DNA from: Xenoacremonium recifei
Taxonomy: Eukaryota > Ascomycota > Sordariomycetes > Hypocreales > Nectriaceae
DNA length: 64,000 nt
Assembly (NCBI GenBank): GCA_012184525.1
Contig: WOFQ01000015.1
Span: 496,001 to 560,000 of the forward strand
Direction: 5' to 3'
In this document: piece after piece, positions 55,144 to 64,000 of the stretch
How positions within the stretch are numbered: position 1 is the first letter of the stretch
Layout: each line of letters opens with the position of its first letter
Translations under genes and position numbers: made by a program
Notes under the pieces: generated by a model
Databases searched by the model: none
The model's input: only the letters and a program-made list of their open reading frames with translations
What the model was told of the DNA's origin: nothing

Positions 55144-55968
55144 TTACGCACCGGGGATGATTTCATCTACTCTTAAGCGGTTCTCCAAGATATCATCCGC
55201 GTTCAAACTATCCGTCGAATCGATACGGTCGTATGCCGCCTGAGCATCTGGGACGATGCCAGAGGCCACATGCCTCTTGGCCAGCCTCTCACGCGCCACG
55301 CCTCTATCAATAGCGACGAACCAAAGTTCATCCATCAATTGTGCTGCCGAGCGCCATGGCTCACGATCTAGTGATAGATAGTTCCCTTCTAAGAAGACAA
55401 TCCGCGATGAAGCCGGGATTGGAATGCTATCTGCAACTGGATCTTTGACAGCATGATCGAAGCTTGGGGCATATATAGCGGTAGACGCGGCTGTCAGAGG
55501 CTCGCGCAACCTTTTCACGAGATCGCAGAACTGCTCGGCGTCGTAGGTAAAGGCAGCTCCCCGTCGATGGATCGCTTCTTTCGGGTTCGGCATGGCCGCG
55601 AGGTGGGCTCGTGAGAAGTGGTAGCCGTCCATCGGGACATCGATGGCAATATCAGTTGCATTTTCGCCTCGGTTAAGTTTGTTCATCTGGTTTAGGCTAA
55701 GGGCCATGCGCGCAGCCAGGGTCGATTTACCTAGAGGCAGGTCAGGAGGACGGCACTTTGAGAGATCATGTTAGAACCCACCTGAACCAGGGATCCCTGA
55801 AATGCCGATGAGGATTCTGTGCGTAGGGTCTGCTGACTCGTGCCGCTCTGTTGGAGATTTGCATCTTAGCCCTGGATCCCGGGTGCCGATGTCTTCTCCA
55901 AACTTACCCCAAATCTTGCGCGACAGCCGAGAGACCTCTGCCTCATAGGTGGGCTGTACTGAACCCAT
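55144..55968 (-). CDS. P-loop sugar/nucleoside kinase (uridine-kinase-like)
   Basis: Exons 55968-55782 and 55730-55144 (51-nt intron) give 257 residues. The intron splits the Walker A loop, which reads GISGIPGSGKST at residues 55-66. DVPMDGYHFSRAHLAAMP is the substrate-binding block seen in uridine kinase and in fungal proteins annotated as fructose-transport-system kinases. The FTYDAEQFCDLVKRLR, FDHAVKDP and FLEGNYLSL blocks follow, then a lid region with ARERLAKRHVASG. It probably phosphorylates a small sugar or nucleoside in the cytosol. It is divergent from the sugar transporter at 56522, which shares the promoter region, so a joint role in sugar uptake is plausible. Confidence 0.88.
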
Positions 55969-56362
55969 GGCAACGGTTCAAGGGAAGACAATGATACTTA
56001 ATGGCTTTTTTGCACACAAAAATGAACAGGAAACCAGGTAAAACGCGAGGGACGTTGCCAGAGAGTAAGTCGGATGATTATATGGCAGTGTCAGCAAAGT
56101 CAATGCCGACAAAGCTGGAGATCGCCCTCCGAACGGGTCGTTCTGTATGTATGATACAAATTCGGCCGGGCCATCAAGTGCCGCCGGCACATGAGATCCC
56201 CTGACCGGGCCGTCTCTCACCGCCAGCAGATGGGGCCAATAGACGGTCCCCATGGGGCGAATTCCTTGTTGAGCAGAGGAATAGCACCAGAAACCGGGAT
56301 CAGGCCATACCAAACGCAGGCGGGGCCCCGGACCTATCCCCATGTAAATGGAGCCGAGTCTT

Positions 56363-56377
56363 CGGAGGTCCCCTCCG
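56363..56377. promoter_or_regulatory. CGGAGG inverted repeat in the kinase/transporter promoter
   Basis: CGGAGG-TCC-CCTCCG (CGG-N9-CCG) lies in the 553-bp divergent region. A third CGGAGG is at 56392. The site is 145 bp upstream of the transporter start and fits a zinc-cluster dimer site serving one or both genes. Confidence 0.4.
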
Positions 56378-56427
56378 GGCTGGAGACGGGCCGGAGGTGC
56401 GAGGTCGGCCATCACCGGCCGTTGGCT

Positions 56428-56433
56428 TATAAG
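56428..56433 (+). promoter_or_regulatory. TATA-like box of the sugar transporter
   Basis: TATAAG in GGCTTATAAGGG, 94 bp upstream of the ATG at 56522 and 51 bp beyond the CGGAGG palindrome. Confidence 0.45.
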
Positions 56434-56521
56434 GGGCCTTATCTCCCTCCGCAGTCCACAGCGATTAGCTAACCTTTACTTGCATCTTGGCACTGCCAGA
56501 CAAGAACTTACTACTTACGCT

Positions 56522-58210
56522 ATGGCACCGTATTTTGGATGCACAGGAGGATGGCTCACCTTCTGGGTGACGGTGGCCTGCACCACCTCCATGACCTTAT
56601 TCGGTTACGACCAGGCCGTATTTGGCGGTGTTATCGTCACTCCAGACTTCCTGTCGACGATGAACCAGCCAGATGCTAATCTAGTTGGCACAATCACGAG
56701 CATCTACGACGTCGGGTGCTTCTTTGGCGCCCTTTCCGGCATAGGCTTTGGCGCAAAATTGGGCAGGAAATGGTCAATCATGATCGGCACCGTCGTGATG
56801 ATGATTGGAGCTATCCTTCAAATTTCTGCTTACAGCGTTGCCCATATGCTGGTTGGCCGCATCGTTGCCGGCCTCGGAAATGGCCTGAACACTGCGGCTG
56901 CACCAGTCTGGCAAAGCGAGACCACAAAGCCAAGCCTGCGAGGCAAGCTGGTGGTCTTGGGTCTGGTGCTGAATGTCGCGGGATTCTGTCTGGCCAACTG
57001 GGTCACCTACGGCTTCTCGTACCTCGATGGCAGCATCGCTTGGCGATTCCCTTTGGCGCTGCAGCTATTGTTCGGCATCGTTATTTTGGCCACTGTTCCC
57101 TGGCTTCCAGAATCTCCTCGGTACGTTCAGGGTTGCAAAAGCTCGGGTACAAGCTAATACTCGGTAGATGGCTCATTGCCAAGGGCCGCATGCAGGAAGC
57201 GACACAGATTATTGCCGATCTTGAAGGTGACGGCGCAACCCCAGAAAGCGTCAAAGTGATTGCTGAGAAGAACGAAATTCTCCAAGCCTACCAGGCCGAA
57301 AGGGAGCTCGGCGTAGGCTGGTTGGACCTGCTCCGCGGAAGAACAAAGGACAGCGGACCAGCTGTGCTGAGACGATTCCTCCTCGGTGTTGGGACACAGA
57401 TTATTGTTCAGCTTTCGGGGATCAACGCTACTTCGTACTATCTTCCCGTTGTCTTGACGACCTCGCTAGGCTTTGAGAACAAGAGGGCCCGGCTCCTGAC
57501 TGCTATCAACGGTGTGCAGTATACATTCTTTTCATTTGTCGGCATGATGATGATCGACAAATGGGGACGCAGAGGTGCTATGGTCTTGGGTAAGAAATGC
57601 GAGGGTCAAAAGATTTTACACCGTCTTGATGCTAATTGAATCCCTAGGAACCTCTTGCTGTGCCGTGTGTTATCTGGCTCTGGCCATCTTGGTGCGCTAC
57701 AATCAGTTCTCGACTGGTTCACTCCGCGAGTCATACGGTGATGCTGCCGTTGCGATGATCTTCATCTACTATGCCTGCTTCGGAGCCGGATGGCAAGGTA
57801 CAGCCTGGCTGTACAACACTGAGATCAACTCCTTGCATATGCGAATGAAGGGCGCTTCCGCCAGTGTCGCAGCGCAATGGGCTATCAACTACATGGTGGT
57901 TCAAGTCACGCCCATCGGTATCCAGAATCTCCAGTGGAAGTTTTACCTCATCTGGCTCGTCTTTAACTGGGTTTCAATCCCCATCCTCTACGCACTGTAT
58001 CCCGAGACGGCGAACCGCAAGTTGGAAGACATCGACGACCTGTTCCGGGATGGTCTTCCTACCCTAGTCTTCCGCGACAAGGATGCCATTTCAGTTAAGC
58101 GACCTGAAAAGTATGTTCTTAAGGACGCTCAAGAAATTGCAAACGCGGCGGAAGAGGTTGGTAAACTGGGTGTTCAACCAGTGAACACTCATCACGAGTT
58201 TGTGGAGTGA
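56522..58210 (+). CDS. MFS sugar porter (hexose-type transporter)
   Basis: Exons 56522-57120, 57168-57589 and 57648-58210 (introns 47 and 58 nt) give 527 residues. Sugar-porter signatures are FGYDQAVFGGVIV in TM1, GAKLGRKWS in loop 2-3, VGRIVAGLGNGLNT, VPWLPESPRWL (the PESPR motif, split by intron 1), QLSGINATSYYLP in TM7, DKWGRRG and the terminal PETANRKLEDID. It is expected to bring hexoses or related sugars in at the plasma membrane. The exact sugar cannot be read from sequence. It is divergent from the P-loop kinase. Confidence 0.93.
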
Positions 58211-58580
58211 GCGACATGGCCTTTCCTGTCTCGCGATTCGGAAAAGGTGTGCTGTAAAATAGATAAGATACCTTTGACATTTAAAAATAAAACGCTCATG
58301 TTTCCGGCACTTACTTTCGTAATTCACAAGGCCGTATTAACATTTTGCAATCGCTTTCTTCGACAATAGCCCCAATTAATGATCTAAAGGTTACAAGTGA
58401 CCATATGTATTCTACACATGAAATTCTTCATATTAGAGCAGACTTCTACTAATATTCATCCTCATAGGCCACGACCGAGATTTAATTCTGATGTATACAT
58501 GTAATCAAGCACGTGAGACTCGCTGTTGCGCCTGGCAAGCAAAAATGTAATCCATCTCATATCGTTGTCCAGCACTTGGT
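58211..58580. other. Convergent spacer
   Basis: 370 bp, AT-rich, between the 3' ends of the sugar transporter and the M20 gene. Confidence 0.5.
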
Positions 58581-59774
58581 CTAAGCCTTCAAAAAGTGAA
58601 GGACCAACTTCTTATATGCGCTGATACTTTCCACTAGCTCAGTGGCACTGATATACTCATCCGGTCCATGGGCCACCAGGATCGATCCGGGACCAAACAA
58701 CACTCTCCTCTGACAATATTCGTCCTTGAGTCGAGGCACATCCGTACCAAATGCCACAGGAGCGGCTTCAAACCCATCTATCTCCCAATCTAAAAGAGCC
58801 TCTGGGTATTCGAAGACAAACTTCAGTTCCACGTCCGGGTGCTTAGACACTATCTCAGCAACTTTGGCCTTAATGCCAGGCAAGTCAGAGACCATGCGGA
58901 CTTCGCAGAGGGCTTTCGCTGATGGAGCAACAATGTTATGCTTCTCTCCACCCTCCAGAGTCCCGATATTAAACGTTGAAGAGCCAAGAAGATCAGACTC
59001 GGGCCAGCTTGCTGCGGAGAGGTCATTTAGTACGGCAAGAAGCGCAGACGTTGCACTTTTCCCGAGATGGGGATATCCTGAGTGACTAGTTGAAGGTCCG
59101 TTAGCTGAGAATCCCAGAAGGGCGCTCTCGGAGGCCGATAAAACTAACCAGGCAACGCCTTTGGCAATAACTTCAAAGGCTACTTGGCCCTTGTGACCTT
59201 TGGCAAGCTTGCTCTGCGTGGGTTCTGCAAAGATCCCCGATTCCCAATGCAAACCCATGTCGTTTGCAGCAATCATTCCATGCCCTCCATTCTCTTCACC
59301 GACCACGAATAAGAGTGCGATGTCTCCCTCTGCGCGAACACTACCCTCTTTCCTCAGCTCTTCCGCAGCCATGATATGCGCTGCCAGAGGTCCCAGGTCA
59401 TCAGACGATCCCCTCCCGCGGATGACATCACCGTCTATGGTTAACGGAATGTGCGGAGGAACCGTGTCCATGTGCGCGGTGAGAAGCACGCGAGTCTGGC
59501 GGGAAGAGCCAAGATAAGCATAAACATTGTGGCGGCTTGAACCTGGAGCGATTGGAATACGTTCAACTGTGTAGCCGAGATTTTGGAGATGCTGCTCCAA
59601 GAAGACGCCTATGCCATGTTCGAGCTCACTTGTGCTCACAATGGACATCAGCGACTTCAACAGGCCCACGACTGGGTGATCCATGAATGCAGTTTCTATA
59701 GTCGCAACGGCTCTGAAGGAAACTTTCCCAAAGATTTCAGGGTAAAGATGGAGAGGATTGACCGGAATTGTCAT
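58581..59774 (-). CDS. M20-family metallopeptidase/deacylase (ArgE/DapE type)
   Basis: Exons 59774-59149 and 59085-58581 give 376 residues. The 63-nt intron is a multiple of three and open, so it can be misread as coding. Removing it restores AKGVACHSGYPHLGKSA, the dimerisation-domain motif with the conserved His. Metal ligands are His101 and Asp103 (TAHMDTVP), Asp125 or Asp126 (RGSSDDLG), Glu160/161 (VGEENGGHG), Glu184 (FAEPT) and a C-terminal His (VAHGPDEYI). The family removes acyl groups or cleaves dipeptides and carbamates; the substrate is not evident. There is no signal peptide, so it should be cytosolic. Confidence 0.9.
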   Translation of the reverse strand: MTIPVNPLHLYPEIFGKVSFRAVATIETAFMDHPVVGLLKSLMSIVSTSELEHGIGVFLEQHLQNLGYTVERIPIAPGSSRHNVYAYLGSSRQTRVLLTAHMDTVPPHIPLTIDGDVIRGRGSSDDLGPLAAHIMAAEELRKEGSVRAEGDIALLFVVGEENGGHGMIAANDMGLHWESGIFAEPTQSKLAKGHKGQVAFEVIAKGVAWLVLSASESALLGFSANGPSTSHSGYPHLGKSATSALLAVLNDLSAASWPESDLLGSSTFNIGTLEGGEKHNIVAPSAKALCEVRMVSDLPGIKAKVAEIVSKHPDVELKFVFEYPEALLDWEIDGFEAAPVAFGTDVPRLKDEYCQRRVLFGPGSILVAHGPDEYISATELVESISAYKKLVLHFLKA

Positions 59775-62671
59775 GAATCAAGTCTCCCCTCACTCCGAGA
59801 CAAAGTGAGCCCGAAGGATTTCCGTGAGTCATAGCCCCGCCATTCAGAACTTGAGAAATGCAGCCAGCAAGCCATGACTCAGCGTGATCCGTGCTTCTTC
59901 TAAGATTCACAAGCTCCCAGATTCTCAGCTGTGAGTCGCGAAAACTTCAAGTTATTGCATACAGACCTGAATTGGTGTATTATTGGGGGGCATGCCCATG
60001 CCAAGCTATTAAGTCCAGACTAGGGGGTTTCAGCAAATAATCCATGCGTAGTAAGGTGCTGGTTCCACCTCCACATCTCTTTGAATTCTCTTTGCTGCAT
60101 GGTCGGAAGTTTATGTCGTAAATCCCATATCTCCAATAGTCAAATTTGTAGAAGTGTGTGTCCAAGGTGATGTGGTGGTTAGATCTGGGTGGTTTAGTGA
60201 CGCTTTGTTTCAGGTTCTCAATTTTATTGAGGGACAAGTAATGCTACTATCTCACAGTCGAATACCGCCCGCTTAGAATCGCCATTATGATGAGTGGTAG
60301 GCTGCCGGGACGAGTTGGTAGAACAGAAGCATCACCTAGAAGGCCAACATACGTGCCTACCTCAACTTGAGGGAGGATACGTGTCTTGCTTTCTACATAA
60401 TCCAAAATCCCGGAAATTAGAAGTCAGCAAGCAACGCTCAATAAATAAAAGTTTGCAGTGAATCTGAGGGTGCAAGCGAGCCACCGGGCGTAAGGAAGCA
60501 TAACTAAGCTAGACCCTTTGGCGCTGGCGCTGCGGGAACTCCGATTGTGAGGCGAGGTTATGCAAACGATTCAGCCCAAGGATAGCCACATGCACGAAGA
60601 GAAACGCTTTGTCTTCGGCAAACTAGCCAGAAATGCCGAAGAACTCTCGGAGCTGTTAGTACAGGGATAGTAGTGAGGTTAAACAAGGGTCTAGCGTAGC
60701 ATTTACACTTAACGCGGACTGAAGGTGAGATATTATCGCAAAGCAAACGAGCATCACTTGAATGGAACACATAAGAGGTCGTAGTATGCGGAACTTATGA
60801 AATACGTAAACCAGAGCTCTGAGCGATAGATCACTGACTATGCACAACGGATTCCGAGATCCAGCTTCCTCCCGAAACTTCGTTTTGTCCCGAGGCTTCC
60901 CTTGAGATCGACCTACCCTGGACTGATGTTCAAGGAAGCATCTTGGGTACGTATTTAGAGTTACGAATAAGCTAGATCCTTCGCCAGGGTCCTTTTGTCG
61001 CTCCCTAGACTGGGATGATCTCACTCCTGAATCTCGTTCGTGGGTTCTGCGGACATCGCGGAACTACCATGATGCAAACACGAGACCCCCTTGACTACCG
61101 TGGGGGCCCGAGGCCGGTTGTCAGGGTTAGAATCCAGTGGAAGACGCAGTCGGATACACGGCACTAATCCTCGCGATGCTATCCCGCTTCCATCCTCGCC
61201 GATGGGAACTCGTGGATATTCACGCACGCTCAGACGAGACCCTGCCCCAATCACATCTCCTGACTCCGGCAACTGTCTGCCGGCAAAAACGGCTCATCCG
61301 CAACCTAGCTTTGCCGATCATTCAGCAAGCCCCGCTGAAAAATGGTGTTTGGCGAGAACGCGTTGGTCAGCTCGGAGCGTGGGAGCTGGTGGTAAGCACC
61401 TTCAATTAAGCAGCGAAAATTAACTCTTCCATTTGATCTTATCTGATTTGATCTGATCAGTTCGTTACCGTTTCGGTATCCACCCACGTGACGCGTCCGA
61501 ACTGGCGGAATTCTCCTTCACAACAATGCAGGAGCAGTAGCGTTCATCAAGCCACCGACGCCTTTCTGGGGCCAGACTATGACCATCACGTTGGTCATGG
61601 TGGCATCCATTAGTTATTAGCAAGTACCATCCGCAATCGGCCTCGTTCTATTGGCAGCGAGGGTATATGCTAAAGAGAGTGGCTGCGTAAGACGTGTGGG
61701 TGCCGTGGAGGTCTCGATCAGTCCTGGTTCTACAACATCGCTCCCTAGGCTCATGCTGCTGACGACGAGGACTAGATCCTCTTGAAGGGCTCTAGTCACC
61801 CTGGCATGATCATTTGGTGGAGTGTCCAGCTCATGGGTGAAGTCCGGAGACGGAGGTACAGTCAGCGGAGGATCCAGAAGTAACGTGAAGGCCGAGGCGT
61901 CTTGCTTCATGTGACCCATTGATCGGCGTCGACAGAGCGTGGGGTTGATGGCTGGGAGATAGCTTAATGTTTCTTTGTCGATTCGTCTCTTCTGGGGTTA
62001 TGCAGTAAGTGTGTGATAAACTGAGCGCAACTGAGCGAGTTGGGACTATGAAGACAAGCGGATATCATACATGTCAGAAACTTTGATGTATTTCTGAGAC
62101 AATCGAGTACCAATTACTACTAACGAACAGGTCAGCAGCCACGATCGAGGGAATTCCTCATTTGCAAGATTTTCTTGGGGACGACACTGGGGCCGATGCA
62201 GGAGCTGATCCGGAACGATTCCGCATGTTTCATGGCTTGGACCCTAGGACACCTCCTCCACCCACAACCGCGCTAGATCTATCTGGCTGAGCTGCAATTG
62301 GTGCTTGTAAGTGTTCGTCGAAGCCCAGGCCCCGAGATCTCCCGCCAAGATCATCTGATAAGATATAGTGCTCCCAGGAGTCCCCTGCTCCCTCGCCAAC
62401 TGGGTCCTAGTCCGGTAAAGGGCGTGCATTGGTAGAGTAGACAAGCTTCGTCAAGCTTTTTGCAACCCCACTGGCGAAACTTGTGGTATTACACTATCGA
62501 AATTCACGAGGTGCTGTTTGGGGAGGTTCAGTGTGGGGGATGCAGAGTTCTCCTCGGGCGAGGCGGCATGGGTGTTCGATCCATGGCTGTGGGTAATCGA
62601 GTGCTTTGACATAAATGGGCTCTATAGGCACAAGTGATCGTCTGTCAAATTCCACCTTCAATACCAGCAAA
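59775..62671. other. 2.9-kb spacer, no supported gene
   Basis: Short frames at 61919-61617 and 62444-62244 (minus) and 61137-61409 (+) read a little like protein but connect to nothing. They may be remnants. No repeat or RNA gene is seen. Confidence 0.4.
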
Positions 62672-64000
62672 ATGCGAGACATGTTTCAATCTTCCTCCTG
62701 GCCTGTATGGCTGTGTCTACTCGCTGTCTTACGGACAGCACAAGGTGAAGCCGCGGACCAGGTATGCGTCTTGTCACTCGTAGATGTCTACGGCGACCTC
62801 CCTTTTGTCGGTGTCGGCTACGAAGACTACTATGTCAGTCTGTGTCAAAATCCTCTCACCGTTGCTTCCATGTATGCTGCCATTAAAGTATACTGTACAG
62901 AGCACGAGAAAGAAGCAGGTGAAAAGGAATGGGAGTTCTACTGCCACGCATATGGCGAAGTGCCATTGCTATCAGAGTCAGCCGTGGCCGCAAATATCAC
63001 TGATGATGCCATCAAAAATATGAAGGTTATTGGGCTAGAGGATGTTGACTCTGGAACCAACCTCACTACTCCTGTCATGATTTCGAAAGATCTCTTTCAC
63101 TTGTCATACTCCACAGAGGTTTGTGTTGAAAGGTTCCGTATATTGCTGTGTTGTTTCTTACTTTTTGCAGTACGATTGGGCTTTCGAAAGTCGAGTACAT
63201 AAGGACTGCGGGTAATCCAAACCTCTACCCTATTTAATATCTTTTGTCTAATGATTTCTTTTCGTACAGATGGGCCATGTACGGATTCTGGGGTCTTGTC
63301 CTGGTGGTGGGCATGGTTCACAATCTGGTAACGCAGATCCAGGAGCGCCGCCTCGGGCCACCGCAACCAACGGTCGAAGATAACGGTGCAAGCGACACGA
63401 GAAGAACATCAACTACCACACAAGGCGCCAGCGCCGGCACGCGTGCCTACGCCTGGTTGCGAAAATATGTTATCACACCAAGCTCACTGCCTCCCTATCA
63501 TCGGCAAGTTGTGTTTGGATGCACAATCCCGACCCGTCTACAGTCTATTGTTATCTACGCGTTCTGGATTCTGAATATCGTTCTCTGTGCTATTGACTAT
63601 CGGGGCTTTAAGGGAAACCTATTGTAAGAAATCCTGTCCTGCTTAAGCTGAAATTGACTAACGTGTTGGTAGCTGGTCTGCAGTTCCTACGCAAATCTGG
63701 AGATACGTCGCCGATCGAACCGGAATCATTTGCTATGCCAACTTGCCACTCTTGTGGATGTTCAGCGGTCGAAACAATATATTCATTTGGCTCACCGGCT
63801 GGGACTACTCGACGTTCAACTTGTTTCATAGGCATATTGCTCGCGTCGCCACGCTTCAGGCAATTATTCATTCGATCGCATATACTGTTTTCTATAAAGA
63901 CGCTGGCGACTGTAAGTGAATTAATACCGGTAAACTGTCATCAATACTTATTGAAATAGGGATGTACTATTTTGAATACTGGCACCAGCCTTGGTGGTAC
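62672..64000 (+). CDS. Ferric reductase transmembrane protein (FRE type), 5' part
   Basis: Exons 62672-63118, 63171-63211, 63270-63623, 63673-63911 and 63960 onward run off the right edge; at least 374 residues are seen. An earlier in-frame ATG at 62615 exists, but the one at 62672 begins a good signal peptide (SSSWPVWLCLLAVLRTAQG). The Cys-containing extracellular part (VYCTEHEKEAGEKEWEFYC) precedes TM1 (AMYGFWGLVLVVGMVHNLV). The heme-binding helix LFHRHIARVATLQAIIHS has paired His 14 residues apart. The DWMYYFEYWHQPWWY stretch follows. These proteins reduce extracellular Fe(III) or Cu(II) with cytosolic NADPH for high-affinity metal uptake. FAD/NADPH domains lie beyond the window. Confidence 0.92.

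Overview
The window is nuclear DNA of a filamentous ascomycete (Pezizomycotina; the gene set looks most like Sordariomycetes, but I cannot name a genus). The reasons are short introns of about 47-78 nt with GT(A/G)AG starts and CTAA-type branch sites, low gene density with 0.5-5 kb spacers, and typical fungal families: a GLEYA adhesin, DHA2 drug exporters, a Zn(II)2Cys6 regulator, an F-box protein, an Hsp70-like ATPase and a ferric reductase. Most gene models below come from spliced reading frames whose exon phases I checked by hand.

Layout. 1-8.7 kb is a decaying block. It holds an F-box gene with an in-frame stop, one intact gene for a four-TM membrane protein, and then an anion:cation-symporter-type MFS pseudogene and an amidase pseudogene. 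Those two point away from each other and have both lost their 5' ends at the same junction. Several of the stops fit CpA-to-TpA changes, as left by RIP. 8.8-13.4 kb encodes two cell-surface proteins: a small GPI-type wall protein and a repeat-rich GLEYA adhesin. 14-21.4 kb has a DHA2 exporter with an ATGA-overlapping upstream ORF, CFD1 (cytosolic Fe-S assembly) and SPE2 (AdoMet decarboxylase), which has a long ATG-poor leader with two uORFs, one split by a leader intron. 21.5-22.2 kb is a spaced array of a 29-bp motif bounded by direct repeats. 22.7-27 kb has an SDR, a 5'-truncated ankyrin/NLR-like remnant, and the convergent ribosome-biogenesis pair NOP10 and NOB1.

31-43.4 kb has a neutral amino-acid permease of the mtr type, a 12-exon MFS transporter with a 9-nt microexon, an Hsp70-like ATPase, a membrane-anchored protein of unknown function and a small helical protein. 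48.5-54.5 kb is a compact SDR - DHA2 exporter - Zn2Cys6 regulator set. Perfect CGG/CCG palindromes lie upstream of the SDR and of the regulator, so it could be a self-regulated detoxification or metabolite module. 55-59.8 kb has a P-loop sugar/nucleoside kinase divergent from a hexose-type transporter, then an M20 peptidase. The window ends inside a ferric reductase gene.

The large spacers (26.97-31.39, 32.9-35.3, 43.4-48.5 and 59.8-62.7 kb) hold no gene I can support. I saw no tRNA, rRNA, telomere repeat or intact transposon. Nothing here is clearly a new biological system. The best leads are the 29-bp array, the palindrome-marked SDR/MFS/TF set and the intron-split uORF of SPE2.
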